Of a stretch of 47,493 nt of DNA, positions 31,443-40,935 are shown in pieces. The stretch is taken from positions 1-47,493 of the forward strand of contig NSJL01000029.1 in assembly GCA_002634385.1 (NCBI GenBank). Direction: 5' to 3'. The stretch comes from Nitrospira sp. Its GTDB lineage: Bacteria > Nitrospirota > Thermodesulfovibrionia > Thermodesulfovibrionales > Dissulfurispiraceae. The notes under the pieces were generated by a model that ran no database searches, had not been told where the DNA came from, and saw only the letters and a program-made list of their open reading frames with translations. A program made the position numbers and the translations under genes. Positions within the stretch are counted from its first letter, which is position 1; every line of letters starts with the position of its first letter.

Positions 31443-32141
31443 CTACAGGTGCTCAATAGTGTCTTCCTCTCTCTCTCCCGAAAGCTTTTTTTCGATATAC
31501 GCCTTGGCCGCATCCCTCCCCCCCAGGCCGAAAGCGATGGAAAGGGCAAGAACTACGCCGCCGAAGAGAACAGAGAAAGCGATCAGCGCCGTCTCTTTAC
31601 CGATACCCAGTTGCTCCAATGCCACCGCAAAGGTAAAGAGGAGCACGACCCCCTGCACCACCTGTCCCGCCGGCCGTGCCACTTTCAGCCCCGCATTGAC
31701 GGCCGCCAGCAGGGCCGCTCTGCCCAGAAAGGCACTGAGGGAGTATCCCAGCAGTACAATGACCACGGCCACGAACACATTCGGAAGATAGTAGAAAAGC
31801 TTCTGCAGCAACATCTCTACGGCACGGACCTGGAGACTCTCCAGGGAAACGACCGCAAAGAAAAGGAAGGTAAGCCATCCCGCGGCCCGGGCCGCGAGCA
31901 AGGAGAGGGGCTCCCGCACCCCCCCACTGGCCACGAGCCTGTCGATACCGCTGCGCTCGGCAAGCTCGTCCAGCCGGAAAAAGGAAAAAACTCTTGTCAG
32001 AAGAGCGTAGACGATCCGGCCGGCAATAATGCCCAGAACGAGAATGAAAGCCGCCGACAACAGGTTCGGGAGAAAGCGGATGACTCTTTCCGTAAACTCC
32101 TGCAGCGGCTCGGTCAGTACCCTTTCCAGAATATTTGCCAT
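31443..32141 (-). CDS. mechanosensitive-channel-like membrane protein (conserved TM helix type)
   Basis: This is a 232-residue protein. It has a short amphipathic N-terminus, then helices at about 22-50, 80-103, 112-140, 155-175 and 185-207. The repeated pattern LPNLLSAAFILVLGIIAGRI and LPNVFVAVVIVLLGYSLSAFLG is the duplicated 'conserved TM helix' unit seen in small mechanosensitive channel relatives. No MscS beta domain follows, so gating cannot be inferred. AGGAGG lies six bases before the ATG. It sits 156 bases after glgC (no other supported gene between) and 39 before the ClC gene. Confidence 0.75.
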   Translation of the reverse strand: MANILERVLTEPLQEFTERVIRFLPNLLSAAFILVLGIIAGRIVYALLTRVFSFFRLDELAERSGIDRLVASGGVREPLSLLAARAAGWLTFLFFAVVSLESLQVRAVEMLLQKLFYYLPNVFVAVVIVLLGYSLSAFLGRAALLAAVNAGLKVARPAGQVVQGVVLLFTFAVALEQLGIGKETALIAFSVLFGGVVLALSIAFGLGGRDAAKAYIEKKLSGEREEDTIEHL

Positions 32142-32297
32142 ACTAATCCTCCTGCCCGCAGGAACCGTCTCCTGCGTTATGGGTCTGTGCGTTCTATGCC
32201 CCGAAGCGCCTTGCTGTTTTCGAAGGTGATACAGAGGCGCTCGATGAGCTCCTCCACCTCTCTCTCCATCGCCGGTCTTTTTCTGCCCCGTGTACGG

Positions 32298-33533
32298 TCA
32301 GGCGAGGGTTTCCCTTGTCGGCCGGATGATCCTGCCTCCCCGGGGGACGACAGCGATTCCCGAAGCGTCGATATGGCAGCGAAAGCGGTCTTTTTCCGGA
32401 TCGAAGCCGATACGCTCTCCTTCGGCGATAACATTGTACTTGTCCACGATCACCCGGCGCAGGGAGCACCCCTTTTTCAGCACGACATTATCCATGATAA
32501 TACAACTGTCGAGAGTCACCCCCTCTTCGATGATCACGCCGCGCCGGATAACCGAGTTTTTTATTTTCGCCTTGCGGACTACCGTGCCCTCGCCGATGAC
32601 GCTGTTGCGTATATCCGCCCTGACGATGCGTGCCGCCGGTCCCTCGTACAACGAGGGATGGATGGGCCACTCCGGGTTCCCCGCCTCGAAGACCGGTGCT
32701 TCCCCCAGCATATCCATGTGGGCATCGAAAAAGGCCGCGACGGTCCCCACGTCCCGCCAGTACCCCTTTTCCTCGTACGCCTGCATCCCGGGAATCCCGT
32801 ACGCAGAGAAATCGTAGGAGAAGACACGCCCGGTCCCGACAAGCCCGGGGATGATATGCGCCCCGAAATCGTGCTGCTTTCTGCTCCGGGCGGTGGAGAG
32901 AACGTCAAGCAGTACGTCTCTCCTGAAAATGTAGTTGCCCATGGAGACAAAGGCCCTGCCGGGGTCCCCGGGCATGGGGGCCGGTTTTTTCGGTTTCTCC
33001 TGGAAGCCGGTGATCCTCATGTCCGCGTCCGCCCCGATGACCCCGAAGGAAGATGCCTGTTCCAGGGCTACGGGGCGGGCCGCCACCGAGACCAGAGCGT
33101 CCTTTTCGAGGTGAAAGTCCACCATCCGCCTGATATCCATACGGTAGATATGGTCCGCTCCGAAGATGATCACCAGCTCCGGGTTGTGCTCCCGTATCAG
33201 GTTGATGTTCTGGTATACCGCATCGGCGGTGCCCTGAAACCACTCGGGCCCCATACGCATCTGCGGCGGCACCACCGTGACAAACTGGTTCCTGACCAAC
33301 GGGGAGAGCACCCAGTTCTGCCGTACATGCTCGATGAGAGACTGGGATTTGTACTGCACCAGGAGATAGAGGGAGTAGATTCCGGAGTTCACCATATTGC
33401 TGAGAACGAAGTCCACAATACGGTAGCGGCCCCCGAAAGGGACCGAGGGTTTTGACCGGAAGGCGGTGAGAGGGAAAAGCCTTTCTCCTTTGCCTCCGGC
33501 AAGCACGACTGCAAGCAGTTTCGGGTGTACCAT
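32298..33533 (-). CDS. glgC: glucose-1-phosphate adenylyltransferase
   Basis: This 411-residue enzyme makes ADP-glucose from ATP and glucose-1-phosphate. The nucleotide loop is AVVLAGGKGERLFPLT (8-23). SKPSVPFGGRYRIVDFVLSN, FGADHIYRMD and GYWRDVGTVAAFFDAHMDM are GlgC signatures. A left-handed beta-helix (NSVIGEGTVV..., CIIMDNVVLKKGC) closes the protein. Its ATG at 33533 has AAGGAGG six bases before it, 10 bases after treY. No glgA glycogen synthase is present, so its ADP-glucose may feed TreT or OtsA here as well as glycogen elsewhere. Confidence 0.95.
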   Translation of the reverse strand: MVHPKLLAVVLAGGKGERLFPLTAFRSKPSVPFGGRYRIVDFVLSNMVNSGIYSLYLLVQYKSQSLIEHVRQNWVLSPLVRNQFVTVVPPQMRMGPEWFQGTADAVYQNINLIREHNPELVIIFGADHIYRMDIRRMVDFHLEKDALVSVAARPVALEQASSFGVIGADADMRITGFQEKPKKPAPMPGDPGRAFVSMGNYIFRRDVLLDVLSTARSRKQHDFGAHIIPGLVGTGRVFSYDFSAYGIPGMQAYEEKGYWRDVGTVAAFFDAHMDMLGEAPVFEAGNPEWPIHPSLYEGPAARIVRADIRNSVIGEGTVVRKAKIKNSVIRRGVIIEEGVTLDSCIIMDNVVLKKGCSLRRVIVDKYNVIAEGERIGFDPEKDRFRCHIDASGIAVVPRGGRIIRPTRETLA

Positions 33534-33543
33534 GCAAGCCTCC

Positions 33544-36500
33544 TTATTCCGTGGATGGGGGAGCAGTCCCGTCCGTCTGTTCGAGAAGCGCGGGCAGGAA
33601 AGATGCAAACAGGCGGGCGGCGGGGAGAGCCGCCGCCGCCCGGTCTTCCGGGGCGACGACTGTCTCTCCGGTAAAGATATTGCGGAAGCGGGTTCCCTTT
33701 TCGGCAAAGGGAACCGCGATACGGGTATCCCCCCAGACCGGCGCGCCCAGGGGGAGCTCCGCAGGATCAGGGGCGAACCGTGTAAAAAGACGGGGAGCCG
33801 CAACCACGATCTTCCGGTGCCCCAGTGTCCGCGCAAAGGCGCATATCGCTCCGCTCCGTCCGCCGATAACCTCCAGGGGCAGATAATCGCCCTTTTCGAA
33901 GAGTGCCCGGTTCGCCCTCCGGTACCGGAGCGTCTTCGCAATGAGGTACAGCTTGCTCCTGCCGTCATCTCTTCCTGCAAGGAGGGCCCGCACCAGGGAG
34001 GGCTGCCCCTGCTCCGCCTCCCTTCGCAGCAGATCGGCCAGCAGCTCCCTTCTCCTGCCGTAATCAACGGGACGGCGATTGTCCGGGTCCACCAGGCGGT
34101 AGTCCCACAACTCCGCTCCCTGGTAGATGTCCGGCACACCGGGAGAGGTAAGCTTCAGGAGCGTCTGGGAAAGGGAGCCGTAGGCCGCCCAGATCGAAAC
34201 CTGCTGCTGGAAAGCCCGGAAGTCCCGGAGGAATCTGTTGTCAGCACCGGGGGCGAGGAGCGAATCGATAAAGTAGAACAGGGCATCTTCGTAGAGGGCG
34301 TCAGGGTTGATCCAGCTCGTGTTCGTCTTCGCTTCGCGGACCGCTTTCCGCATGTACTCCCTGATCCGGCGTCTGAACGAGGAGAGGACCTCATCGTCCA
34401 TAGGCTCCGCCGGCCACGCACCGAGGAGGGTCTGGTACAAAAGGTACTCGTCGTTGCGGTCGGGAACAGCCCTTCCGTCCACCATAACCCTCTTTTTATT
34501 GTTCATCTTCCTCCAGCGGATAAGGGCAGCTTTCCATTCCCCGGGTATCTCGGAAAGCACATTGATCCGCATCCGTACGTCCTCTCCCCGCTTCGAGTCA
34601 TGGGTGCCGGTGGTGATAAGGGCACCGGGCCAATACTTGGCCCGCTCCATATTCTGCCCGTGAAAAGTCTCCAGGGAGGTGCCAAAGCGGTCCGGGCTGC
34701 CTCCCACCTCGTTGAGAGACACCAGACGGTTATACACATAGAAGGCGGTGTCCTCCACCCCTTTGGCAGTTACCGGCCCGGTGACCTGCTGGAAACGCAT
34801 GACGAAATCGAGCCATTCCCTTCTGCCCTCGTCGTCCGCCCCCGGGGGGCAGCGGAGCAGGAGAACGTCCCGGAGAAAGTCGAAAACCGGTTCACTCAGC
34901 GCCGGATTCTTTCTTTTCGCCTTCGCGACAGCGCTCTCGATATAGCGGCGATCCCGGTCGTTTACGCCTGCGGAGCTTATATAAGTGCGGTAGACCGGAA
35001 AGAGGGCGATGATTTCAATAAGGGCCGCAATGAGGCTGTTGAGCGTGAAATCACGGGTATGGCGGTTGCGCTCCGAAAGGGTGTTCAAATAGTGCCCCAG
35101 GGTGTTGATCTCACTCGCCATGGCAGTCTTCATGACCAGCTTTTTTTTCTCGTAGGCGATATCGATAAAGCTCATTTTGCGACCGACGAACCTCTCGTAG
35201 ATCCGCTCCAGTTCCCGGCCGCCGTCCGGATCGACAAAGAGGCCGCTCACGGAATTCATAAAGACGTACCCGGTAGTGCTGAAGAGGGGCCAGTCGTCGG
35301 GCATTCTCTCTCCCCGCATCAATATCTTTTCCCCAACGATATAGAAGGGCTTCAGCTTCGGGTCTTCAGCCAGGGCCGTTTCGTACATCCGCTCCAGTTC
35401 CCGCTCCCGCTCCTGCTCATCCCCCGGGGGGACGGAGTGCATCCGTTCGAGACGGCCCTTCCCTGACGCGAGGAAACAGGCACGCTGCAATCTCTCGAAA
35501 TATTCGAGAGGGTGGTACAGCCCATCGGGATGATCTATGCGCAGCCCGGTAACCTTTCCCTCTCTGACCAAGCGCAAAGTGAGCCGGTGGGCCGCCTCAA
35601 AGACCCTGGGGTCCTCCATCCTCACTGCGGCGAGATCGTTGATATCAAAGAACCGCCGGTAGTTGATTTCTTCGGCGGCCACTCTCCAGTAAGAGAGGCG
35701 GTAGACCTGTTCACTTAGAAGCGTATCCAGCATGTCGAAACTCCCGGGGACGCCGGGAGTCCCGTTGAACAGGCGGAGGTTCTCCCCGATATGCGCCGCA
35801 ACGGCGGTGCTTTTCCGGCAGAGGGTCCGCAACCTGCCCTTGATCACTTCCTTCTCCCGCTGCCTCTCGACCGTCCTCTCCGGGCTGCGTTCCGTATAGG
35901 GGGGAAGATGGCTCAGGGCCGTAATAATGCTCTGCAGCTCTGTCAGCCCGGAGTCGTCCGGGGGAGGGGTCCTTTCGAGCTCGCCAAGACAGTGACGGAG
36001 AACCCGGCCCCCGGATTGCGGCCGCACCGGGAAACGGTGTCCGTGGTAGGCGATAAAGAAAGCTCCCTCTTCGAAGACGAGCTGCAGTTCCCCGTTCTCA
36101 AGAACCGCACCGTACTGGTTTCCCAGCAAAGGGAGGAGGACTTTATTGTGCAGTTCCCTTTTCACCGGCGTCCAGTCGATATCGAAAAAATCCGCATAAG
36201 GAGAGCTGGGCCCGTTCTCAAGAACGTCAGTCCACCAGGGGTTCTCCCCGCCCTCTATCCCCATATGGTTCGGGACGATGTCCAGCAGCTGGCCCATATC
36301 CCGCTCTGCCAGTGCACCGGTGAGGGCCTGGTACTCCTCTTCAGTCCCCAGCTCAGGATGCAGGGAGGCGTGGTCCACGATATCGTAGCAATGGGGGCTG
36401 CCCCTCTTCGCCCTGAAGCAGGGACTGGAATAAATATCCGTTATCCCCAGATCGTGCAGGTACGCCACGGTACGCGCCGCCTCGGCAAAGCCGAACGGTC

Positions 36501-36558
36501 CGTTGAGCTGCAGGCGGTAAAGGGAACAGGGGACGCGCGCTTCCAGCAGGGTTCTCAT
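33544..36558 (-). CDS. treY: malto-oligosyltrehalose synthase
   Basis: This 1004-residue GH13 enzyme turns the reducing-end alpha-1,4 link of a malto-oligosaccharide into an alpha,alpha-1,1 trehalose end. The GH13 regions are DIVPNHMG (I), GLRIDHPDG (II, nucleophile Asp), VGEKIL (III, acid Glu) and GTHDSKRGEDVRMR (IV). TreY-specific segments TYRLQL-like SLYRLQLNGPFGF and TAKGVEDTAFY are present. The length is at the long end of the family. The ATG at 36558 overlaps the stop of the GH57 gene by 4 bases. It works with TreZ, four genes away from the start of the same operon. Confidence 0.95.
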   Translation of the reverse strand: MRTLLEARVPCSLYRLQLNGPFGFAEAARTVAYLHDLGITDIYSSPCFRAKRGSPHCYDIVDHASLHPELGTEEEYQALTGALAERDMGQLLDIVPNHMGIEGGENPWWTDVLENGPSSPYADFFDIDWTPVKRELHNKVLLPLLGNQYGAVLENGELQLVFEEGAFFIAYHGHRFPVRPQSGGRVLRHCLGELERTPPPDDSGLTELQSIITALSHLPPYTERSPERTVERQREKEVIKGRLRTLCRKSTAVAAHIGENLRLFNGTPGVPGSFDMLDTLLSEQVYRLSYWRVAAEEINYRRFFDINDLAAVRMEDPRVFEAAHRLTLRLVREGKVTGLRIDHPDGLYHPLEYFERLQRACFLASGKGRLERMHSVPPGDEQERERELERMYETALAEDPKLKPFYIVGEKILMRGERMPDDWPLFSTTGYVFMNSVSGLFVDPDGGRELERIYERFVGRKMSFIDIAYEKKKLVMKTAMASEINTLGHYLNTLSERNRHTRDFTLNSLIAALIEIIALFPVYRTYISSAGVNDRDRRYIESAVAKAKRKNPALSEPVFDFLRDVLLLRCPPGADDEGRREWLDFVMRFQQVTGPVTAKGVEDTAFYVYNRLVSLNEVGGSPDRFGTSLETFHGQNMERAKYWPGALITTGTHDSKRGEDVRMRINVLSEIPGEWKAALIRWRKMNNKKRVMVDGRAVPDRNDEYLLYQTLLGAWPAEPMDDEVLSSFRRRIREYMRKAVREAKTNTSWINPDALYEDALFYFIDSLLAPGADNRFLRDFRAFQQQVSIWAAYGSLSQTLLKLTSPGVPDIYQGAELWDYRLVDPDNRRPVDYGRRRELLADLLRREAEQGQPSLVRALLAGRDDGRSKLYLIAKTLRYRRANRALFEKGDYLPLEVIGGRSGAICAFARTLGHRKIVVAAPRLFTRFAPDPAELPLGAPVWGDTRIAVPFAEKGTRFRNIFTGETVVAPEDRAAAALPAARLFASFLPALLEQTDGTAPPSTE

Positions 36559-39020
36559 GACGCCGCTGCCTTTTCCGGTCCGGCTTCGGGAAGCAGCACA
36601 TCCGTGTTGAAGAACATCATCTCTCCTGCTGCCTTGAACGCGTCCCGCCACCGGCGCGCTTCCTCATTTCCGTCCGCAGCCCGGGTACGCATCGGACTCC
36701 AGTGCTTTGCGGCCAGCGAGTAATAGATGTTCTGGGACTGCCAGAGATTCGTTTCGAAAGGAAGGAGCCGCAGGGCTTCGAGCCGCCAGAGCAGGGTTTG
36801 CAGGAGCGCCATGTCATACGGCGTCTCCCGGAGCCCTTCCATCGTCTCCTCCAGCCGTTTCCGGGCGAACGGCTCCAGCTCCGCGGTATCGGGGAAGAGA
36901 TCCCAGCACCTGATCTCCTCTGCAAGGTCCCGTACTCTCTCGATGTCTTTCGCCTCCTTCAGCGCTTCCCGCAGATCGAAGGAGAGGGTTACTCCGGCCG
37001 CGGTGGAGAAGGCCTTGTGCAGGGGGATGCCCGTATCCATGAGGAGGGTCATGAGGATGCGGTGTCCTTCGTACATGCGGCGGCAGGACCGCTCGAATTC
37101 GCGCACGGCGGCCGAAGCGACCAGGGCCACGATCCGGCGCTGCTCATCGCGGAAAAGGTCCCGCAGCGAGTAGTTATGCATCCCGAAATGCTTATCCATG
37201 AGGCGCAGGATTTCCGCAAGGTCGCCCGCCCCGAACGTGCGTATCATTTCATCCCGCATGGAGCGATAGGCTGCTTCTCCCAGGAAGGAACGCACTCCCC
37301 CGTTAAAGCTCTGCGCCCCGAAATGGAGCACGCAGAAGCTTATTTCTTCCGATTCGCCCGTTATACGCGAGACAATCCGGGTCCTTCCCACCGCCATGCG
37401 CACCCCGCCGTTCTGCAGTTTCCGGTACTCCTCCCGGTGTGCGGTATAGCAGTAGATCCGGGTCTCTTCCCCGTATTCCTCGAAGAGGGAGCTGATTGCG
37501 TAGTGGGCTCCCACCTTTTTAAGGGTAATCATCGACGGTTTTACGTACCGCAGGTAAAGGTCCGCCCCGTTCCCGTTCTCCGGCAGGTTGCTCTTCGCGC
37601 GGGACAGGCCGGCGAGGAGCCCGCTTTCGAAATCCCTGCCGGTGAGCTCTTCCGCGAGCTGTACCGCGCGGCCCGCATAGCTGAGCACCTGCAGGGTCTC
37701 GAGCCCGCTGAGCTCGTCAAAAAACCATCCGCAACTGGTGTACATAAGCAGCATATGGCGCCGCATTTCCAGGAGCTTGAAGACCGCCACCTTCCCGGCG
37801 TCGCCGGGAGGGTGCACGGCATGGCGCTCCACGAACTGTTCCCGGCTTTCCGCGGAACGGTCGAGCATGATACCGATATAGTCGTCCCCCGCTTCCCACG
37901 GCTCGGCGAGGAGCTCTTTTCCTTTCTGCTCGAAAACCTCCGCAAGGTCATCACGGAGCCGGTCGAGGGCCTCACGGAGGGGGGTCCGCCACCCCTGACC
38001 CCAGCCGGGGTGCATGCCCGAACAGCAGCCGCAATCGCCCCTCCAGCGCTCGATACCGTGAGCACAGCTCCACGATGTGTTTTCAAGTATCTCCACTTCA
38101 TAGGCGGGGGGATGCTTTGCGAGGTACTCCCCATAATTGGTAAGCCGGACATGCCCCTGCGACTCCAGGTAATGCAGGGCATAGGCCAGGGCCATGTCCC
38201 CATGGCGGTGGTGATGGCCAAAAGTCTCGCCGTCAACAGCGATCGGGAGCAGCTGCGGCCAGTCCCGCTCGCCCGAGAAACCGTCCAGGAGCCGGTGGGC
38301 AAAACACTCCCCCCTGTTCAGCAGTCCCTCGAAGGCAACGGCCCGGGAGATAGGACCATCGTAAAAAAACAGGACAGTCTTACGGCCCGACGGCAGCTTG
38401 CACAGATAGGGCCGGGTGGGATCGATGCGTCCGCCGTGCACGTCCTTCCACCTGCCGGCGCCGATCTTCCGTACCCTGCAGGCCTGGTGCGGTGCAAGGA
38501 CGGTGAAGGTGATGCCATGCTCCGCCAGGGCATCGAGGGAGGCGGTATCCGCAGCGGTCTCCGCAAGCCACATGCCCTCGGGACGGCGGCCGAAGCGGTA
38601 CACGAAGTCACGGATGCCCCATACGATCTGGGTCCTCCTGTCCCGCGGAGACGCAAGGGGCATGATAAGATGATTGTACACCTGGGCCAGTGCGTTGCCA
38701 TGGCCGGACCGCAGTAATACGCTCAGCCGGTCCGCTTCGATGACGGCCCGATAGACTTCAGGAGCGGAAGCCTCCATCCAGGAGAGGAGGGTAGGACCGA
38801 AGTTGAAGCTCATCCGGGCATAGTTACTGACGATCTCCGTAATGCGGCCGCACCCGTCCAGGATGCGCGACGCGGAATTCTGCGCATAGCATTCCGCGGT
38901 GACCCGCTCGTTCCAGTCGTGATAGGGGTGGGCCGAATCCTGGATTTCCACGGCCTCGAGCCACGGGTTCTCCCGCGGGGGCTGGTAGAAGTGCCCGTGA
39001 ATACAGAGATATCGCTCCAT
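36555..39020 (-). CDS. glycoside hydrolase family 57 protein (DUF3536-type)
   Basis: This is an 821-residue GH57 protein. It opens with CIHGHFYQPPRENPWLE (6-22), the family's first motif. GMWLAETAAD supplies a likely nucleophile Glu and AVDGETFGHH the acid region. The long C-terminal part resembles the DUF3536 extension, with no signal peptide. GH57 members include alpha-amylases and glycogen branching enzymes. Between treZ and treY it could trim or branch glucans so that TreY receives suitable linear chains, but its activity cannot be read from sequence. It overlaps treY (ATGA) and starts one base after treZ. Confidence 0.88.
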   Translation of the reverse strand: MERYLCIHGHFYQPPRENPWLEAVEIQDSAHPYHDWNERVTAECYAQNSASRILDGCGRITEIVSNYARMSFNFGPTLLSWMEASAPEVYRAVIEADRLSVLLRSGHGNALAQVYNHLIMPLASPRDRRTQIVWGIRDFVYRFGRRPEGMWLAETAADTASLDALAEHGITFTVLAPHQACRVRKIGAGRWKDVHGGRIDPTRPYLCKLPSGRKTVLFFYDGPISRAVAFEGLLNRGECFAHRLLDGFSGERDWPQLLPIAVDGETFGHHHRHGDMALAYALHYLESQGHVRLTNYGEYLAKHPPAYEVEILENTSWSCAHGIERWRGDCGCCSGMHPGWGQGWRTPLREALDRLRDDLAEVFEQKGKELLAEPWEAGDDYIGIMLDRSAESREQFVERHAVHPPGDAGKVAVFKLLEMRRHMLLMYTSCGWFFDELSGLETLQVLSYAGRAVQLAEELTGRDFESGLLAGLSRAKSNLPENGNGADLYLRYVKPSMITLKKVGAHYAISSLFEEYGEETRIYCYTAHREEYRKLQNGGVRMAVGRTRIVSRITGESEEISFCVLHFGAQSFNGGVRSFLGEAAYRSMRDEMIRTFGAGDLAEILRLMDKHFGMHNYSLRDLFRDEQRRIVALVASAAVREFERSCRRMYEGHRILMTLLMDTGIPLHKAFSTAAGVTLSFDLREALKEAKDIERVRDLAEEIRCWDLFPDTAELEPFARKRLEETMEGLRETPYDMALLQTLLWRLEALRLLPFETNLWQSQNIYYSLAAKHWSPMRTRAADGNEEARRWRDAFKAAGEMMFFNTDVLLPEAGPEKAAAS

Positions 39021-39021
39021 G

Positions 39022-40935
39022 CTACTCGTCCTCCCGGCATCGAACATACACCACGACGCTGAAGGGGCGCAGCGGCACCCCCGCGGAGCTCCGTCCACAC
39101 AGCTTTTCCGGGGAGAGGGCGCCCTTTCCTCCCCACTCTGCCGACGAGGAGTCGAGCACTCTCTCCCAGGTTCCCCCGGGCAGGTCCGGCTCCGCCTCAG
39201 CGGTCGTTTCCCCGAAATGGAAAAGGCAGAAGGCCTCTGTGCTGCAGCTGCTGCCGCGCAGAACGCTGAGAAGCCCTTTCCTTTCGTCTCCGCTCACCTG
39301 CAAGTGGTCCTTGCAGGCCCGGGCAAAGGCCGGGGACTCCCGGCGGAGCTGCAGCAGCCTTCGGTAGAAGGCGAGGAGATGCGCGCCCTGCCCTGTCCGT
39401 CCCCGGTCGGAGCCGAGCTTCGAACGCAAGAAGGTCTCCTCCGCCTGGGGATCGGGAATCTCACCGTCCCATCCGAAGGCGGAGAACTCCTCCCGGCGGC
39501 CCCTGCATACCGCTTCGATGAGGGCGGGATCCCCGAAGCTCACAAAGTACTGGAAAGGGGCCTTCTCCCCGTACTCCTCACCCATGAAAAGGAGGGGAAG
39601 GTACGGGGAGAGGATCACCGATGCCGCGGCCAGTTTCAGCTTTTCGATGTCCGCGTCGCGGCCCGGCCTGTCGCCCCCCTTCCTGTTGCCCACCTGGTCG
39701 TGGTTCTGCGAAAAGACCACGAATTGCCGCCCGGGGATTGCGGCAGAAGGACAGCCATGGCGGCACCTGCGGAAGAGAGAGCGCTGTCCCGTATAGACAT
39801 ACCCCTCCCGGAAGGCCTTTTCCAAATGCCGCAGTCTTCCGAAGTCCGCGTAATACCCGTCCCTCTCCCCGGTAAGAAGGGCATGGAGGGCGTGGTGGAA
39901 ATCGTCGTTCCATTGCGCATCCAGGCCATATCCTCCTTCCCCCCGGGGGAAGATGAGGCGTGTATCGTTAAGGTCGCTCTCGGCGACCAGATGAACTTTC
40001 CTGTCCCATTGTGCCGTTACCCTGTGTACCGCATCAACCAGATCGGCCAGGAAATGAACAGCCCGCCTGTCTACGATCCCATGCACCGCATCAAGCCGCA
40101 GGCCGTCCATATGGAACTCCTCCAGCCAGTAGAGTGCATTCTGGATAAAGAAGCGGCGGACCTCGTCGCTGCCGGGTCCCTCGAAATTCAGGGCTTCGCC
40201 CCAGGGGGTCCTGTGCTGCGCCGTAAAGTACGGGCCGAAGGCATGGGTGTAGTTCCCCTCGGGCCCGAGGTGGTTATAGACGACGTCAAGAAAGACGGCG
40301 AGGCCGTTGCGGTGCAGGGCGTTCACCAGCGTCTTGAGTCCCTCCGGGCCGCCGTACGTGTTCTGGGGCGCGTACGGGTAGACGCCGTCGTACCCCCAGT
40401 TCCGTCCGCCGGGAAACTGGGCTGCAGGCATCAGCTCCACTGCGGTGATGCCCAGGTCCTTCAAATAGGGAATGTGCGGGATGAGGGCCTCGAAAGACCC
40501 CTCAGGAGTGAAGAGGCCGGTATGCAGCTCATAAAAAACAAGATCGTCGGCTTCGAGCCCCTTCCAATCCGCATCCTCCCACGGAAAAGAGCCGGGGTCC
40601 GTTACTTCCGACGGGCCATGTACTCCGCAAGGCTGGAAGCGTGATGCGGGGTCCGGCCTTTCCGCCTCTCCGTTCAGCCGGTAGAAGTAACGGGTGCCGG
40701 GATACACATCCTGCACCGCGGCCCGCCAGTAGCCGCGGGGCTTGGCCGTCAGCGGGACGTGCCGCCCCTCCGGTGAGGTCAGGAATACATCAAGACTCCG
40801 CGCGTAAGGAGCCCAGACGGTGAATTCCGTCACCCCTCCCCCGCAGTACACGGCTCCGAGCCGGATCATGCCGGGGGCGCTGCGGAACCTGACCTTCCGG
40901 AGCACTGCCTCTCCCGTGACGTCCTTTCCAGTCAT
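39022..40935 (-). CDS. treZ: malto-oligosyltrehalose trehalohydrolase
   Basis: This 637-residue GH13 enzyme releases free trehalose from the product of TreY. An N-terminal beta domain (FTVWAPYARSLDVFL, about 37-51) precedes the barrel. Catalytic regions are DVVYNHLGPEGNY (I), GLRLDAVHGI (II, nucleophile Asp), VAESDLND (III, Glu) and FSQNHDQVGN (IV). The ATG overlaps the treT stop by 4 bases (ATGA) but its own GGAG is very close; an ATG 22 codons later is possible. The length is typical. Confidence 0.95.
   Translation of the reverse strand: MTGKDVTGEAVLRKVRFRSAPGMIRLGAVYCGGGVTEFTVWAPYARSLDVFLTSPEGRHVPLTAKPRGYWRAAVQDVYPGTRYFYRLNGEAERPDPASRFQPCGVHGPSEVTDPGSFPWEDADWKGLEADDLVFYELHTGLFTPEGSFEALIPHIPYLKDLGITAVELMPAAQFPGGRNWGYDGVYPYAPQNTYGGPEGLKTLVNALHRNGLAVFLDVVYNHLGPEGNYTHAFGPYFTAQHRTPWGEALNFEGPGSDEVRRFFIQNALYWLEEFHMDGLRLDAVHGIVDRRAVHFLADLVDAVHRVTAQWDRKVHLVAESDLNDTRLIFPRGEGGYGLDAQWNDDFHHALHALLTGERDGYYADFGRLRHLEKAFREGYVYTGQRSLFRRCRHGCPSAAIPGRQFVVFSQNHDQVGNRKGGDRPGRDADIEKLKLAAASVILSPYLPLLFMGEEYGEKAPFQYFVSFGDPALIEAVCRGRREEFSAFGWDGEIPDPQAEETFLRSKLGSDRGRTGQGAHLLAFYRRLLQLRRESPAFARACKDHLQVSGDERKGLLSVLRGSSCSTEAFCLFHFGETTAEAEPDLPGGTWERVLDSSSAEWGGKGALSPEKLCGRSSAGVPLRPFSVVVYVRCREDE

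Noticed and set aside
32177..32269. 30-codon frame (MEREVEELIERL...) between glgC and the TM-helix gene
   Set aside because: Helical and in the right strand, but too short, with no ribosome site; not supportable as a gene.
31200..33455. Plus-strand open frame of 751 codons
   Set aside because: It runs antisense through ClC, the TM-helix gene and glgC, all with clear family motifs. Its composition (Arg/Gly/Pro/His-rich, no domain) is that of a GC-rich shadow frame.
33534..34139. N-terminal extension of the glgC frame
   Set aside because: It lies inside treY in another frame, has no GlgC similarity, and a strong ribosome site marks the ATG at 33533.
33466..38717. Plus-strand frames of 666 and 671 codons opposite treY and the GH57 gene
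   Set aside because: They lie antisense to genes with complete catalytic motifs, have no ribosome sites and show no recognisable domain.
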